A stretch of 64,000 bases of DNA from Crocodylus rhombifer (GCA_038503035.1 JAVSML010018909.1:29143-93142); one strand, 5' to 3'. Numbered from the stretch's first letter, positions 31,482-43,439 are shown. Notes: generated from the letters alone by a model not told the origin. Program-made: numbers and translations.

Positions 31482-33419
31482 TTTTGCTACCCTTCCTCTG
31501 AGATGGGATGGATATCCCTTGTACTTTAAGGATCCCTCCCTTGAGGAGCAACTACTCCTCTTGGACTCCTCTTCCTGTCAAGTCATGGTCCCTTAGGGCC
31601 TCAACAATGAGCCATCTGAGCTTATCAAAGTCAGCTTTCCTAAATTTGATGACTTCTGCATTGCTGACTGACTTGCCAGCTGTGCGATGGATAGTAAAGG
31701 TGATCAACTCGTGGTCACTATCGCCCAGCTTTCCCTTGATTCTTATGTCACTGACTAGATCATCCCCTTTGGCCAGTACCAGGTCCAGCCACACTTTACC
31801 TCTTGTCGGCCCATAGACTTCTTGAGTCAGGTAAAACTTGTCCACACATGTGAGGCAGCTTTGCGACTGATCAGATTTGGCCAAGTTCTCTTCCCATGAG
31901 ATGTCTGGGTAGTTAAAGTCTCCCATGACAAACATGTACCAAGAGCATGCAGCCTCAGTCAGCTCCCTTGTGAATTCCTGGTCTAGCTCTTGTTTTTGGT
32001 TAGGAGGTCTGTAGCAGACTCCTACTATGGTTTCTCCTGTGCCATGTTCCCCACAAAATTTTACCCAGAGGGACTCCAGTCATCCTTCCTGGGTGCCAAT
32101 ATCAATTTGCAGGGACGTGTGGCTTTCCTTGACATACAGAGCTACACCCCCACCCCTTTTTTCTGCATGGTCTCTCCTGTACAGGGTATAGCCATCTATA
32201 ACTGTGGCCCAGTCATAGGTGGAGTCCCACCAGGTCCGTTATCCCTATGAGACTGTAGGCTTTCTTGCTTAGCAGGAGAACCAGTTCCTCCTGTTTCTTT
32301 CCCAAGCTCCTGATGTACAGATATGTAAGTGTCCCATTGGAAGCCCTGGGCTTGCTTGCAATCCCAGGCAGACACTGTTCCAGGGCTGAGGTAGGTATGC
32401 AGTAGTTGCCTAGTGGACGTGCATTGCCAGTTATCCACCCATCCCTCAGCGGGCTTAGTTTACAGCTCGGTCAAGCAGGTCAGCCATTCTGGCTGAGAAG
32501 AGCCTCCTCCCCAGTGGAGAGAGGTGGCGGCCATCTCTTCCAAGCAGACCACTACCTCTCTCACCAAAGAGCAGACTGTGATCATGGAAGCCAAAGCCCT
32601 CACGATGACACCAGCGCTGCAGTCTATGGTTGACTACCTCGATCAGTCTCTCCCTCCTCAGCCCATGATTCACAACTGGGAGGAGTGAGGAAAAAACCAC
32701 CTGTGCCCCCAATCCCCTAAACCCCACTCCCAGAGCCCTGTAGTCTCTCATGACCTGGCTGGGATTGCTCCGAGCTGTGTCATTTGTGCCCACATAGATA
32801 AGGAGCATAGGGTAGTGGTCTGAGGGCCAGATAAGCTTTGGGATCTTCTCCATTACATCCCAGATGCAGGTCCTGGGAGGCAGCAGACCTCCTGGGCTAA
32901 GGGGTTGGGGCGGGAGATTGTCCCGTTGGTCCCGCTCAGGAGGGAGTCTCCCATGATGATCTGCATTTTATCTTAGGGAGAGTAGGGATGGGAGCCAAGA
33001 GTGATCCTCCCTTGCCTATAGGAGCTGGCAGCTCTGCAGGCTCTACTGGGTCTGCAAGATGTTCATACCTGTTGCAAAGCTCCAGAGGGGAGGGGACCTT
33101 ACTGCAGCAGGCCTTGGGGCCATTGACCACCTTGATCAAAGCCCCTGGCTGGACAGTATGGGAGATCCTCAAGTCCCCTCTTGTCCTGGAGGGTGACGTT
33201 GGTTGACCCTCACCCATCATGGAGGGAAGGGCCTGGTAGTAGGAATCTATCCCCTGCTCACCATCCCTGATGACACACAGTCTTTGGACTGTGATCTGGA
33301 GCTCCTCTATCTGGCACCTCAGAGATTCCAAGGTGGAGCAGACCTTGCAAGGGGAGGTGGTTATACTCACAGTCCCATGTGCCTGGAATCGTGGCAGGCA
33401 GCTCCCGCAGCCAAGAGCT
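31482..33419 (-). pseudogene. Compound CR1, module X: ORF1 (SGNH/GDSL esterase type) and ORF2 endonuclease
   Basis: On the minus strand, 33419-32456 is ORF1. A short coiled-coil-like stretch (LESLRCQIEELQITVQRLC) precedes an SGNH-hydrolase domain with MGDSLLSGTN (GDSL serine block, 32952-32941), YVGTNDTA (GTND block, 32790-32779) and GRDGRHLSPLG (D-x-x-H, about 32537-32526). ORF2 endonuclease follows at about 32240-31540, with VMGDFNYPDISWEENLAKSD, LTQEVYGPTRGK and GDSDHELITFTIH, and then enters the linker. Esterase-type ORF1 is known for CR1/L2 LINEs and is thought to help particle or membrane interaction. Frame breaks near 32870-32936 and in the endonuclease make it a pseudogene. No reverse transcriptase follows. 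Confidence 0.85.
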
Positions 33420-35050
33420 GTCAGGATTGCTCCCTTGAGGAGCAACCACTCCTCTTGGACTCCTCTGCCTGTCAAGTCATGGTCCCTTAGCGCCTCGACA
33501 ATGCAGTGAGCCTCCTGAGCTTGTCAAAGTCAGCTTTCCTGAAGTCAAGGACTTCTGTATTGCTGACTGACTTGCCAGCTTTGCGATGGATAGTAAAGGT
33601 GATCAGCTCACTGTCACCTAGCTTTCCACTGATTCTTAGGTCACTGACTAGATTGCCCCCCGGCCAGTGCTAGGTCCAGCAACGCTTTACCTCTCATCAG
33701 CTCATAGACTTCTTGGGTCAGGTAGAGCTCATCCACACAGGTGAGGAAGCTTTGCGACCAATCAGATTTGGCCAGGTGCTCTTCCCATGAGATGTCCGGG
33801 TTGTTAAAGTCTCCCATGACAACCATGCACTGACAGCATGCTGCCTCAGTCAGTTCCCTGGTGAATTCCTGGTCCAGCTCTTGTTTCTGGTTAGGAGGTC
33901 TGTAGTAGACTCCCACCATGATGTCCTTGTGCCATGTTCCCCATGTATTTTAACCCAGAGAGATTCCAGTTGTCCTTCCTGGATGCCAATGTCAATTTGC
34001 AAATTTGCAGGGACGTGTAGAAGTCCTTGACATAGAGAGCTACACCCCCACCCCTTTTATCTGCATGATCATGCCTGTACAGGTTATAGCCATCTATACC
34101 TGTGGCCCAGTCATAGGTGGAGTCCCACCAGGTCTCCGTTATCCTGATGATATTGTTGCTAAGCATTCTTGTTTAGCAGAAGGACCAGTTCCTCCTGTTT
34201 ATTCTCCAAGCTTCTGGCATTGGTATAAAGGCAGGAAAGTGTCCCATCGAGGGCTCTTGTCTTCCCCACAAATCATTCCAGGGCTAGAGTAGGGGTGGGT
34301 TCCTTTGACAGGCTTAGCTTGCTGGATTTACAAGAGTTGCCCAGTGGGCTTGCAGTGGTGGAAATCCCCACAACCCCTTGAGGGCTCAGTTTAAAGCCTG
34401 GTCAAACAAGTCACCCAGTTTGGCTGAGAAGAGCCTCTTCCCCAGCGGAGTGAGGTGGAGGCCATCTCTCCCCAGCAGACCATCACCTCTCTCACTAAAG
34501 AGCGGACTGTGATCATGAAAGCTGAAGCCTTCACGATGACACACCAGCACTGCAATGTTTGGTTGATTACCTCTACCTATCTCTCCCTCTTCAGTCCATG
34601 TCCCAGGAGGAATGAGGAAAAGACCACCTGCACCCACAACCCCATAAGACCCGCTCCCAAAGCCCTGTATTCTCTCATTACCTGGCTGGGAGGTGGCCAT
34701 GCTCCCAGTCCCATGAGCCTGGAACCATGCCAGGCAGCCCCCACAGCCGAGAGCCAGAGGCTCCATCTGCGCGGAGCCCAGAACCATGCGCTCCATCTGG
34801 GTGGAGACCTCAGACGTGCCGGGGGGAGGTCACAGACTCCGAGGGGATCCTCAGGGTATGGCATGTGCCCATGCACATTGTACTGGTGGTAGTATGGCTC
34901 TTACTGTGACTACCTACCCTAGGGACTCATTGGCAGAGCCTTGGACCCTCCCGCTCACCCTCCTAAGGAAATTCCTGCACTAACTCACACACCAAGCAGA
35001 CAAGCGTGCCTGTTTGCACGGCTCTGGCCTTGTGGGTCCTGGGGGACTGG
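33420..35050 (-). pseudogene. Compound CR1, module C: second ORF1 plus endonuclease copy
   Basis: A further head-to-tail copy of the same part of CR1. Linker at 33420-33470 is fused directly to the ORF1 start of module X. The endonuclease runs at about 34166-33490 (RITETWWDSTYDWA, YRHDHADKRGGGVALYVKDF, GVYYRPPNQKQELDQEF, VMGDFNNPDISWEEH, ITFTIHRKAGK). The ORF1 C-terminus is at about 34880-34386 (GCGGCLAWFQAHGTGS, QVMREYRALGAGL, HREGFSFHDHS, GRDGLHLTPLGKRLF). It lacks the middle of ORF1 present in module X and has no reverse transcriptase. Its 5' side runs into the GC-rich repeated 5' UTR at 35053-35690. Confidence 0.85.
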
Positions 35051-35052
35051 GT

Positions 35053-35850
35053 GAAGTAGGGGCCAGGGTGGGGCGAGACCCTCCTCAGTTCCTCTCAGCT
35101 GCCTCGCAGCAGCTGAGTTAGGCTAGTCCCCTTGCACCACAGGCCCCGCTTACGGGGCTGTGCTGGGGGTGAGCAGGGGTGCTCTGCGGCTGTTGAGGGT
35201 TGCTGGGGGACTTTGGGGTGTGGGGGCATGATAGGCTTGCACCCATGTATCTCTTGCCACTCCCGGAGCCCAACTAAAGCTTTTTTTTCATTGGCAGGCC
35301 CTTTTAAACTACATGCATGCACAGTGGGCCCACCACTGGCACCATGCTGCTCCCAGGCAAGGGGGCCCTACCCAAGATTTGGGGGACCCTGCCTCACTGG
35401 AGAGGGACCGGCGAGTACCCTCTCCCCCTCTTCTCTCTCCCTGCGGGGCTGTACCAAGTAGAAGCCAGGGTGGGGTGAGACCCTCCTTGGCTCCTCTCAG
35501 CTGCCTCCCTGCAGCTGAGCTACACTAGTCCCCTCCCATCATGGGCCCCAGTTACCTCTGGCTGTGCTGGGGATCGGTGGGGTGCTCTGCAGCTGTTGGG
35601 GGTCACTGGGGGGCTTTGGGGTGCGGGGGCACAATGAGCTTGCACCCATGTGTCTCTTGCTATTCCCGGAGCCCAACTGAGGACAGGCCAGGCAAGGAAG
35701 CCATGGAGGGGATGGGGGAACAAGCAAGGGATGAAGCCTGGTGGGGGACCCCCATGGTCCCCTCCTCCCTCCTCCAGCCCCCCTTCCCCACCCCTACTTA
35801 CCAGCTCCAAGTCCAGCTCCAGCTTCCTGCTGCAGCAGGCGGGGACTGCC
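35053..35850 (-). promoter_or_regulatory. Tandem ~404-bp units, probable CR1 5' UTR/promoter monomers
   Basis: The ~220-bp segment at 35053-35275 recurs at 35459-35680 in the same orientation, a period of about 404 bp. Shared words are CCAGGGTGGGG, CGAGACCCTCCT, CTCTCAGCTGCCTC, GGTGCTCTGC and CTTGCACCCATGT. Both units are GC-rich and CpG-containing, unlike the flanks. They sit exactly where the 5' UTR of module C should be, so I infer a monomeric LINE promoter, as known for mouse L1. This function is inference. The outer 5' limit (35690-35850) is uncertain. Confidence 0.6.
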
Positions 35851-38725
35851 TGAATCATCAAAGCTCTCCGAATCTTTTCCAAACTGAGGATACACATGGA
35901 CACATGCATGCATACACACAGACTATGCCCGTACTACAAACTTCTGAGAGCAGTTTTATCTGTCAGTGTAGGGATAAGTAAGCCCCCTTGCTGCTACAAC
36001 AGCACCAGTGAAAGTAGTATGCTGCAGCTATAAAGCTAAAATTGCACTCGGGAAGACTCAAATAGGCTGTAATGGTAAAAAGAGCTGCTCTGCCAGCATC
36101 TGTATGACAAATGATTTGCCAGTATGAAATCCTGACACAGCTATGTTAGCAATGCTCCTGTTTGAGATCTGGCCCCAATTACACACATGCAGTAGCATAG
36201 CCACCTCTCCAAGACCCACCATGCCATTACTTGAGCACAGACTTAGGTTCTAGACACAGCGGTACAGACAGGCCTGGCTTGCTCCCACAGTCACTTCAGC
36301 AAGGCACAGAGATGCACACAGGTACATTAGCACCATCTCCTACTCTGCTCATGCATACCTTACCATACATCCCAACAAGCAGCTCCCAGTTTACCTCAGG
36401 AATGCAGAGGGCTTAGAGCTCACCTGTTGAGGTTAGTTCAGCCTCTTCCCTCCTCCACTTCTCCTTATTCAACACTAATGTCACCCCAAATAGTTAATTC
36501 ATCATCCCAAATTAGCCATTATTAAAGCCATCCATTTGTGGGGCTGCAGCTAAAATGAATGGTGTTAGCATTCCAGTTACCACAATGAATGGCTGAACAT
36601 CAAAAGCCATTTCAACTTTGCAGTGAGGAGGCAATCAATTATTTCGTTCTGCTGCCTGGCTGGGGGTGGGAGCACCAGGCACTCTGTGTTGGAAACAGGC
36701 TCTGCTCCCTCAGGTCTGTTAATGGTATTTCAAGGCCCCAGTCAGGAGGCTGGTGTATTTCATTTCATGTTGTGGCAATTACTAAGGTAGCATTATTGTT
36801 AACTCTCCTGCTTCCTCTGCTAGATTAACAGCTGCCCTCTCTTTGGGAGGTGGGAGTATTCATGTAAAGCATGTGTATGCGTGCAGATGAAACCTGGTTG
36901 GAGCCGGTTGTTTAATAAAAGCATTCCTGAAGCTCGGGTATCTTCTGCTGACTGGCAAAACTGGTCAGCTTGGCACAACCCCTACCAACTGCTTAGTTCA
37001 GTCACACGTGCAGTGGGGGGATATGGTAGGGTGGGCACTGGCCAAGACTAACACAGTTCTTAAGGACATGTGTGCCCTCCTCCCTTTTCTCTTCTAGTGC
37101 CCATTTCTTCCAACCCTGCCCTCTTCTACTGCTCTGCTTTCCCAGTCACAGGGAACTTCTCCAGATAAGCAGCATGTCTCTCAGGTAGAAAAAGGAAACC
37201 AGGACCCATACCAATTAGCTACAATTAAGACTGCAGTTAGGCTGGCCAGTTGCACAATTCATTTGCCTGAGGCTGTTGTACTGCTGGCTTCCAGCTGTGC
37301 AGCTCTCACACATTTCCCTTGCTTTCTGCACAAGGGCTTCTCCTCTCTGCCTTGGCATCAGTCCTAACAGGAATGCACACAGCATGGGATCTCCTCTTCA
37401 ACTACTGGCCCAGAATGGGCAGGACTGGTAGTCATGCCTGGCTGTGGGAAGGGGGTCCTTCCCTACATAGCTGTGCTGGTCTGTGACCTATCACTCTTCT
37501 TGCAAGCAGGGCAGTCTGGAATGGTCCCAGACACCTGCCATCTCTGACAAGACTTGCCTGAGGTCACAAGGACAGGAGACGTGGATTCTATTCTTGGCTC
37601 CATTACTAACTAATGCCCAGTACACTATCAATCAGGCTGCCTCCCCTAAACACCAAGCATATTTCCGGCCTCACTGGAGTCCAACTGCTGTCTGTATTTA
37701 TAGAGAAGGAAGCATGACCAAATCCACTGTAACACAGAGTGAACCAACAGGTGCCACGGGCTATAATGACTTCTCAGGAAGGGCCACTGATTTCTTCAGT
37801 ATTTAAACTTTTATTAATGAAAACACGGCCATAGACAGCAGAAATATAATTGGCTGAATGTTATCACTTTTCCCTTCCAAGTCTGCAGTTATATAGAAAC
37901 GTGAACTAAGAAGCATGAACTTTCCCCATTCATTTTTGTTGCTGTTTAATCCAATGATTAAGGATTACAATGCAAAAGTCAAAATCATTTTCTATTCCAC
38001 TGCAGTTGGTTTTAGAAGTTTCCCACTGTGCTTGGATCGCAAACACTTCCTTCCCCCATCGCCCTCCCAGGTGATCTATTGCAGACTTGCCATTCACTGA
38101 TGCAAAAGAGATGCTGGAATTGCTAATGCTTCAGCAATAAATGTAGCTCTAATGCCACTTTCTTCTTTCCTCTCTGGGCATCATATGCACAAATTTAATG
38201 GGAAGAACACTGTTCATGTCCTTATCAATTTCCATTCAGTGGTGCTTTACAAGTACTAATTAACTCAGCTTCACAGATACGTAACAAAAGGTAGCATATG
38301 TCCATGAATGAGGCGTGCACAAAAGCAGCACAAAAGCAGCCTATGAACCTTTTCACCACTGCCGTGAGGAACCATAGAAAAGTCAGGAATGGAAAATAAA
38401 GCTCTTGACTCCTGGTTACCTTCTCAGTTCACTCTGCATTCTACCTCTGAGCTTTGCTTAGCAACATGCCTTCAGTTGCGGTTCCTTTTGTGTTCTTCCC
38501 TAGTCCCCCCCAGCTCCTTTTCTGGGGGATCTCTGGCAGTTCCATCCCCCCAGCTCTTTTCCTAGCTCCTTGGGCATGAGCTAGCTTTCTGGTGGCCCAG
38601 GATTGTGTGCACCAGACAAACTCTCAGTAACCATGTACATCAATTCAGGACCGAAAATAAAGAGCATTGTAACCAAGTGGAATTGCAAGACAAATTAAAC
38701 TGGATCTGCTCTTCTGTCTGACATC
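35851..38725. other. Apparently single-copy interval including a TAAT-rich block
   Basis: No coding exon recognised. Positions 36440-36660 are rich in ATTA/TAAT words (GTTAATTCATCATCCC, AATTAGCCATTATTAAAG, ATCAATTATTTCG), which could mark a conserved enhancer. Positions 37530-37620 resemble a reversed MIR core (TTGCCTGAGGTCACAAGGAC). Elsewhere nothing recognised. Confidence 0.4.
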
Positions 38726-39179
38726 TTCTAACCCAGGGACAGTCAAAATACAGCCCATGGGCTGGATTCAGCCTGCTGGGCCATTCTATCCAGCCTGTGG
38801 GACCCCCCAAAAATTTAGAAAATATTTATCTGCTCCTGGCTGCCTGTCAAAGAGGACAGAAGCTGGGGCAGTAGGACCCAGGGGGAGCTGGCAGCAGAAG
38901 ACAGGAACCCAGTGCTGCCCACCCCAAGCCATTTCCCAGCCTTCCTGGCCCCCGCCCTGCACCAGCACCATGTGGCTCCCAACTGCATGGCTGGACTGGG
39001 GACCATGGGGCCCTGCTAGTATGGAGGTGTGTGCGCATGTACAGGCCTGGGCAGAGAGTTTGTGAACATGTGTAGGCAGGGGCACAGTGTGTATGTGTGT
39101 CGGCAGGGGTAGAGTGTGTATGTGTATGTGTGTGCAGGCAGGGGCAGAGTGTGTGTGTGTGTGTGTGTGTAGGCAGGGG

Positions 39180-39218
<39 letters not shown>

Positions 39219-39854
39219 TGCTGGCAGGGACAGAGTATGTATGTGTGTTCATAGGGTGTCCCATGTGCACACCCCACCATACACATGCACCCCCCCTTGC
39301 ACTGCCATACATGCAGACACCCACACCCCCTCAGAGACCCCAGCCACCCTCTGCCCACACACAGCTCTCACAAACCCCATACCCACCCACACCCCACATA
39401 TCCATACACACACCCACATGCTCCCTCACCTCACATACCCACACACTCACAGCACCCCACAAATCTATCCCCCCCAACAATATACAAGCGTAAGACTTCA
39501 TTTTAAGCTATTGTACAATCACCTCTATGTACACTACACAAACATATGTAAACCAAGGCAAAAATATTTTTGAAATCAAATTAATGAATGTTTTAGATGT
39601 TCACTTTTTAGAATATAATTTGGTATTTTTCTGGTTCCAAGATGGCAAAACCCGTTGTACTTCTGGGGCAGGGGGAGGGACTTCTGGTGGCAAAGGTCAG
39701 GGGTTAGGGGGCGGGACTTCTAGTCCCAAGATGGCAACCAGGAGGCAGGGCACCTGTCAAGGGTGGGGGGGGCTACCCATGTGGTCCTCCACAGCTTGCC
39801 AAAACTTGGTAAGCGGCCCTCCACCCAAAATAATTGCCCACCCCTGTTTTAACC
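38726..39854 (+). mobile_element. hAT family B, long copy, with 8-bp TSD and GT/CA internal tracts
   Basis: The body is 38734-39846 (1113 bp). It starts CAGGGACAGTCAAAATACAG and ends AATTGCCCACCCCTG, flanked by TTCTAACC (38726-38733) and TTTTAACC (39847-39854), a 7/8 duplication. Internal order: GGGCTGGATTCAGCC block, GGAGCAG-type block, long TG-rich tracts (39087-39245), CA-rich tract (39290-39470), then the 3' block shared with 13570-13953. No transposase is encoded; long frames in it are simple-repeat artefacts. Confidence 0.9.
39087..39245. repeat. TG-rich compound microsatellite with GGCAGGGGCAGAG spacers
   Basis: Runs of TG/GT separated four to five times by a GGCAGGGGCAGAG-type unit, giving a higher-order period of about 40-60 bp inside the hAT element. 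Confidence 0.85.
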
Positions 39855-39872
39855 CTTCGTGTAGTGCCACTA

Positions 39873-40239
39873 ATAGAGAATGGCATACATGTTGTCGCCA
39901 TATTGGTCTACAGGCAAAAGGAGTCAAAACTCATGGCAGAGGAGATATCTTTTATTAGACCAACTAGATATTTGCAAAAAAATTCTTTATTTGTAAGCTT
40001 TTGGGCACATTCCCCCTTCTTCAGGCATATGAGAATGCAAAGATCGTAAAATTTCTCTTAAGTGGGAATAAATCTGAATTTTCATTTCCACCTAGGAGAA
40101 ATTTTACAATCTTTGCATTCTCCTGTGCCTGAAGAAGGGTGTGCGCCTGACAGCTTGCAAATAAAGGGGTTTTTTTGCAAATATTTAGTTGATCTAATAA
40201 AATATATAACCTCTGCCATGAGTACTGATAGAGAATGGC
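39873..40239 (-). mobile_element. Snap-back element, copy 2, nearly pure hairpin
   Basis: Between direct repeats ATAGAGAATGGC (39873-39884 and 40228-40239, 12/12) lies a ~340-bp element that is one long imperfect hairpin. ATGGCAGAGGAGATATCTTT, then TATTAGACCAACTA, at about 39932-39970 pairs with the inverse at about 40180-40220. AGAATGCAAAGATCGTAAAA at about 40031-40050 pairs with the inverse at about 40094-40124. The end bearing GCCATATTGGTCTAC is on the left, so it is inverted relative to copies 1 and 3. Confidence 0.75.
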
Positions 40240-43200
40240 TTTCATATGCCCCAGGTCTCAGAGTTTGGTGTCAGCAACAAACAAGTGAGTCCCACCCCTA
40301 CAGTGGGTGAGGGGCATTGATACAGTACAAATAAGGTTGGAACTAAACCATGGAGGTGTGGGTACATTTTTGCATCGCTAGGGTGGGAGAACCTTAGAGC
40401 TAGGCATTAAATGAGGCACAACAGGCCCCAAAGGGTATACTAATTAAAGCTAAGTATTTAAATCACAGCACAAAGCGTTTATTGATTTGAGGAAACAATG
40501 AATGGAGATTAAACTCCCCCCTGCTGTGCCCACAAAACTAGAACTCTTTAGGGTGAATTGGGAGCTAGATAATTAAAGAGTAACAGAATCTGACTGGGTT
40601 AAAAGAATAATTAAAGAGATTGGCTTTCTTCTGGCATCACTAATGGAATCCAGATGTGAAGCAGAAGAGCAGCAGGAAAAGCACAAATGTAAACGTTCCA
40701 GCTGGAATTCAACCAAGGCTCCAGGGTTTGTGACTTCCGTTCTGAGGAAAACTGCACCTTTAACATCACAAGCAACTTTCATACCATGTTGGGGCAATGA
40801 AAGGCAGCTGGGATCTCCTCAGAGGCCTCATGCCTTAGCCCAACCTTTCTCTTCTCAGGTGAGGATGTTGGGCAGAGGCTTATATGAAGAATGGCTCAAG
40901 GACTTGTCCTCATTATGGGGTGCTACCACCACAGCAGTGCCAAATGAGTTATGGCAGCAGAGTGCCCTACTGAAAACACTAAAGTGGCAGCAGTAAGTGG
41001 GGTTTGGCTGTCATGGCTTCACCACTTCCCTGAATGGCAGCATTGGAAATTATATCAAAAATCATAGAAAAATAGGTCCAGAAGAGAACACAGGAGGTTA
41101 TCTAACCCAACACCCTGGCTTGCGGGTGTCTGATATTTTCCCAGCCCTCACTGACAGCTTTGCCAGAAAATCATTTTAGTGTAGACTAGAGCAAGACCAT
41201 CTCCCCTCACTTGTTTCAAAAGCCAGGTCCTCAGCTAGCATAAGTCAGCACAGCAGTACTGCTGTATGTATTTTCTCCTATCTCAAGCTCACTTTCGCCA
41301 TACTTTAAATGATTTTTGACGCCTCCTGGGCAGAATGAATGGTTTTCTTCTGAACATTTATTTAAGACCTAATCTTCATCTTTATTCAGCTGTATCAGGT
41401 TTTGGAGTGGGCTGTAATATTTAAGTAAGGTAAAGTAAAAAGATTTAGGAGACAACAGGAGGCCTCTTACAGAGAATGAAAAGAATAATCTACAGTGATG
41501 AAGAGAAGAGATAGCGACTGAGCTGGGCAAGAGAAGGAAAGATCTGATAACTAGCCAGCAGCATCTCCCAGCAAACACTCACAAGCAAAGAGGGATGTTG
41601 TACATGTGTTCAATGTGCAGGATTTCTGATGGCAGCAGCAGGGGGCTGGAGCACTGAGCGGAGCATGTTGGCTGTTTATAATTCTAGGCTTTGTCAGATT
41701 TATGTTTTAAATACCAGTATAAAAGAGGGTTGACAGATGACACAACCCCTGCAGTGATGTAATGTACTCCAATCCAGTGTTGCTGTTTTCCCCTTCTCTC
41801 CTCCTGTCTTATAAGGTCATACCCCACCCCCAAACCAGTGGAGCCATTTTGAACAACTGGCTATGCCAGGCAGCAAATAAGCTATTACCTGCTCCTGTAC
41901 CACAAAGTGGTAAGATGCTATAATAGGAGTAATATGCATCAGGGCAAGTATGTCATCTGTCACCACCATCTAGGATCCTCATCCTGCAACCCATGTGATG
42001 TCAGTTAAAGTGACTTGGGAGTACAAAATGTAAAAATGGGTCCCTCAGCAGGGAAAAGAAAACATAACCCCTATCAATTTGAAAACAAGTCCATTGTCTA
42101 AAATTATTTAACCTTGTTTTATAAGAATGGGCTGGGATTGCCAGCAGATAATTCACAGAGTAGGTACTTACATGGCTTTCAGTGCTCTAGTATCTCAGCA
42201 TCTTATAAAGTACTAATACCACGGTTCCTAACTTGTGGTCTATGAGGCAGTGTTAAGTTATCTACAGCTGTCCTTAAATCATACCTCACTCCCCTGCCTC
42301 CATTTGTATTTCAGGGTGCAAAGTGGCCCAAGAGAAATTCTGAGGGAGAACCAATGGACTCCTGGTCACAGAAGTTGAGGACTACCCCTGTACTAGATTT
42401 CATACCCTTGAGGACTCTTATGTGGTAAGTACCACTGTTACTGCCATTTTACAGATGTGGAGCTAAGTTACAGCATAGATCATGGGTAACACTTTCAAAA
42501 TCACTGAAATGACCTAGCTGTCTAAATACCATTTTCAAAAGCCTCTTGCACAGACAGCCAATGGATTTAAACTCACAAAGACAGGAGTTTCTAAAAGGGC
42601 AAAAGGCCCAGATTTTTTGCAAGTATGTATAAATTTATCTTTCATTCACTATCTTTGGAGACGTGAGCCTAAGTCACTTGGAAAACATGGGATTTAGATT
42701 CCTATGTCACTTAGAAACTTCTGAATATTTTACCCCAGGTGACTTGCCCCAAATCGTGTGGGAATTTAGTAACAGCATGTGGTCAAAACCCAAACCTCTC
42801 GACTACTTTGGGAGTTCTATAGTGCCAGTATCACATTTCCTCCCCCTTTTCTCTTGTTTGTGAGAAAAAACCCACAATGACAGGATGGAAACCTCAGACA
42901 AGATCACGCAAAGGTGAAAAAACAAGATTGATTGTACAGTGTGTTACCAAATACACAGTGGAAACACTGGGGGTTGGGGGGAGCAAGACATTTCTAACAT
43001 GGAATTTCTCAGTTACAGTGACCTTGGGCATTACTTGTTATCAGAACTGATCAAATATTTCCAGACAAAATGGTGATTTTTAAGATGCACGATGCTCCCT
43101 TAAAGACTATGGAAGCTATTCACAGCAGAAAGCACTGTTTGAAATCATAGCTCCATATATTCCACAGCCATAGACTATCACAGGTTTTAACTCATCATAG

Positions 43201-43439
43201 AACAAGGTCCCAGAAGCTAAGCTTTTGTTTAAAAAGAATAACAGTCAGGTTTTCAAAAATACCCAGTACTGTCTTAAGTGTTCAGACAATTCAACAAACT
43301 GCAAAGACAGCAGAAATTGGCTAAAGCCAAAAGTTGGTTTTTTTGTTTTGTGTTTTTATTTGGGGGGTGGGGGAGAGGTTGGGGAAGGAGTGGTGTTGGC
43401 TACAGCCAAGGCTGGGGACCGGCTGGGGTGTGCCAGTGG
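40240..43439. other. Apparently single-copy interval with small old repeats
   Basis: Holds a CR1 tail at 41057-41180 and MIR-like stretches near 42425-42480 (GCCATTTTACAGATGTGGAG) and 42660-42800. Otherwise featureless to me. Confidence 0.4.
41057..41180 (-). mobile_element. CR1 3' end fragment
   Basis: On the plus strand it starts AAAATCATAGAAAAATAGG and continues GAGGTTATCTAACCCAACAC and CCTGG, the reversed CR1 3' UTR tail. Only about 120 bp, severely 5'-truncated. Confidence 0.7.

Noticed and set aside
35053..35690. CRISPR-like or satellite array interpretation of the 404-bp repeats
   Set aside because: Only two units, a long period and a position at the CR1 5' end. CRISPR does not apply to this DNA.
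35541..35981. 146-codon frame in the repeated GC-rich region
   Set aside because: Lies in the antisense of the inferred CR1 5' UTR units; the product is simple Gly/Ser/Pro-rich sequence.
39097..39573. 158-codon frame rich in Cys-Val, and its reverse partner rich in His-Thr
   Set aside because: Pure translation of GT/CA microsatellite within a hAT element; not protein coding.
42663..42863. Possible coding exon (66-codon frame)
   Set aside because: The sequence follows a reversed MIR/old SINE pattern and lacks paired splice sites in phase.
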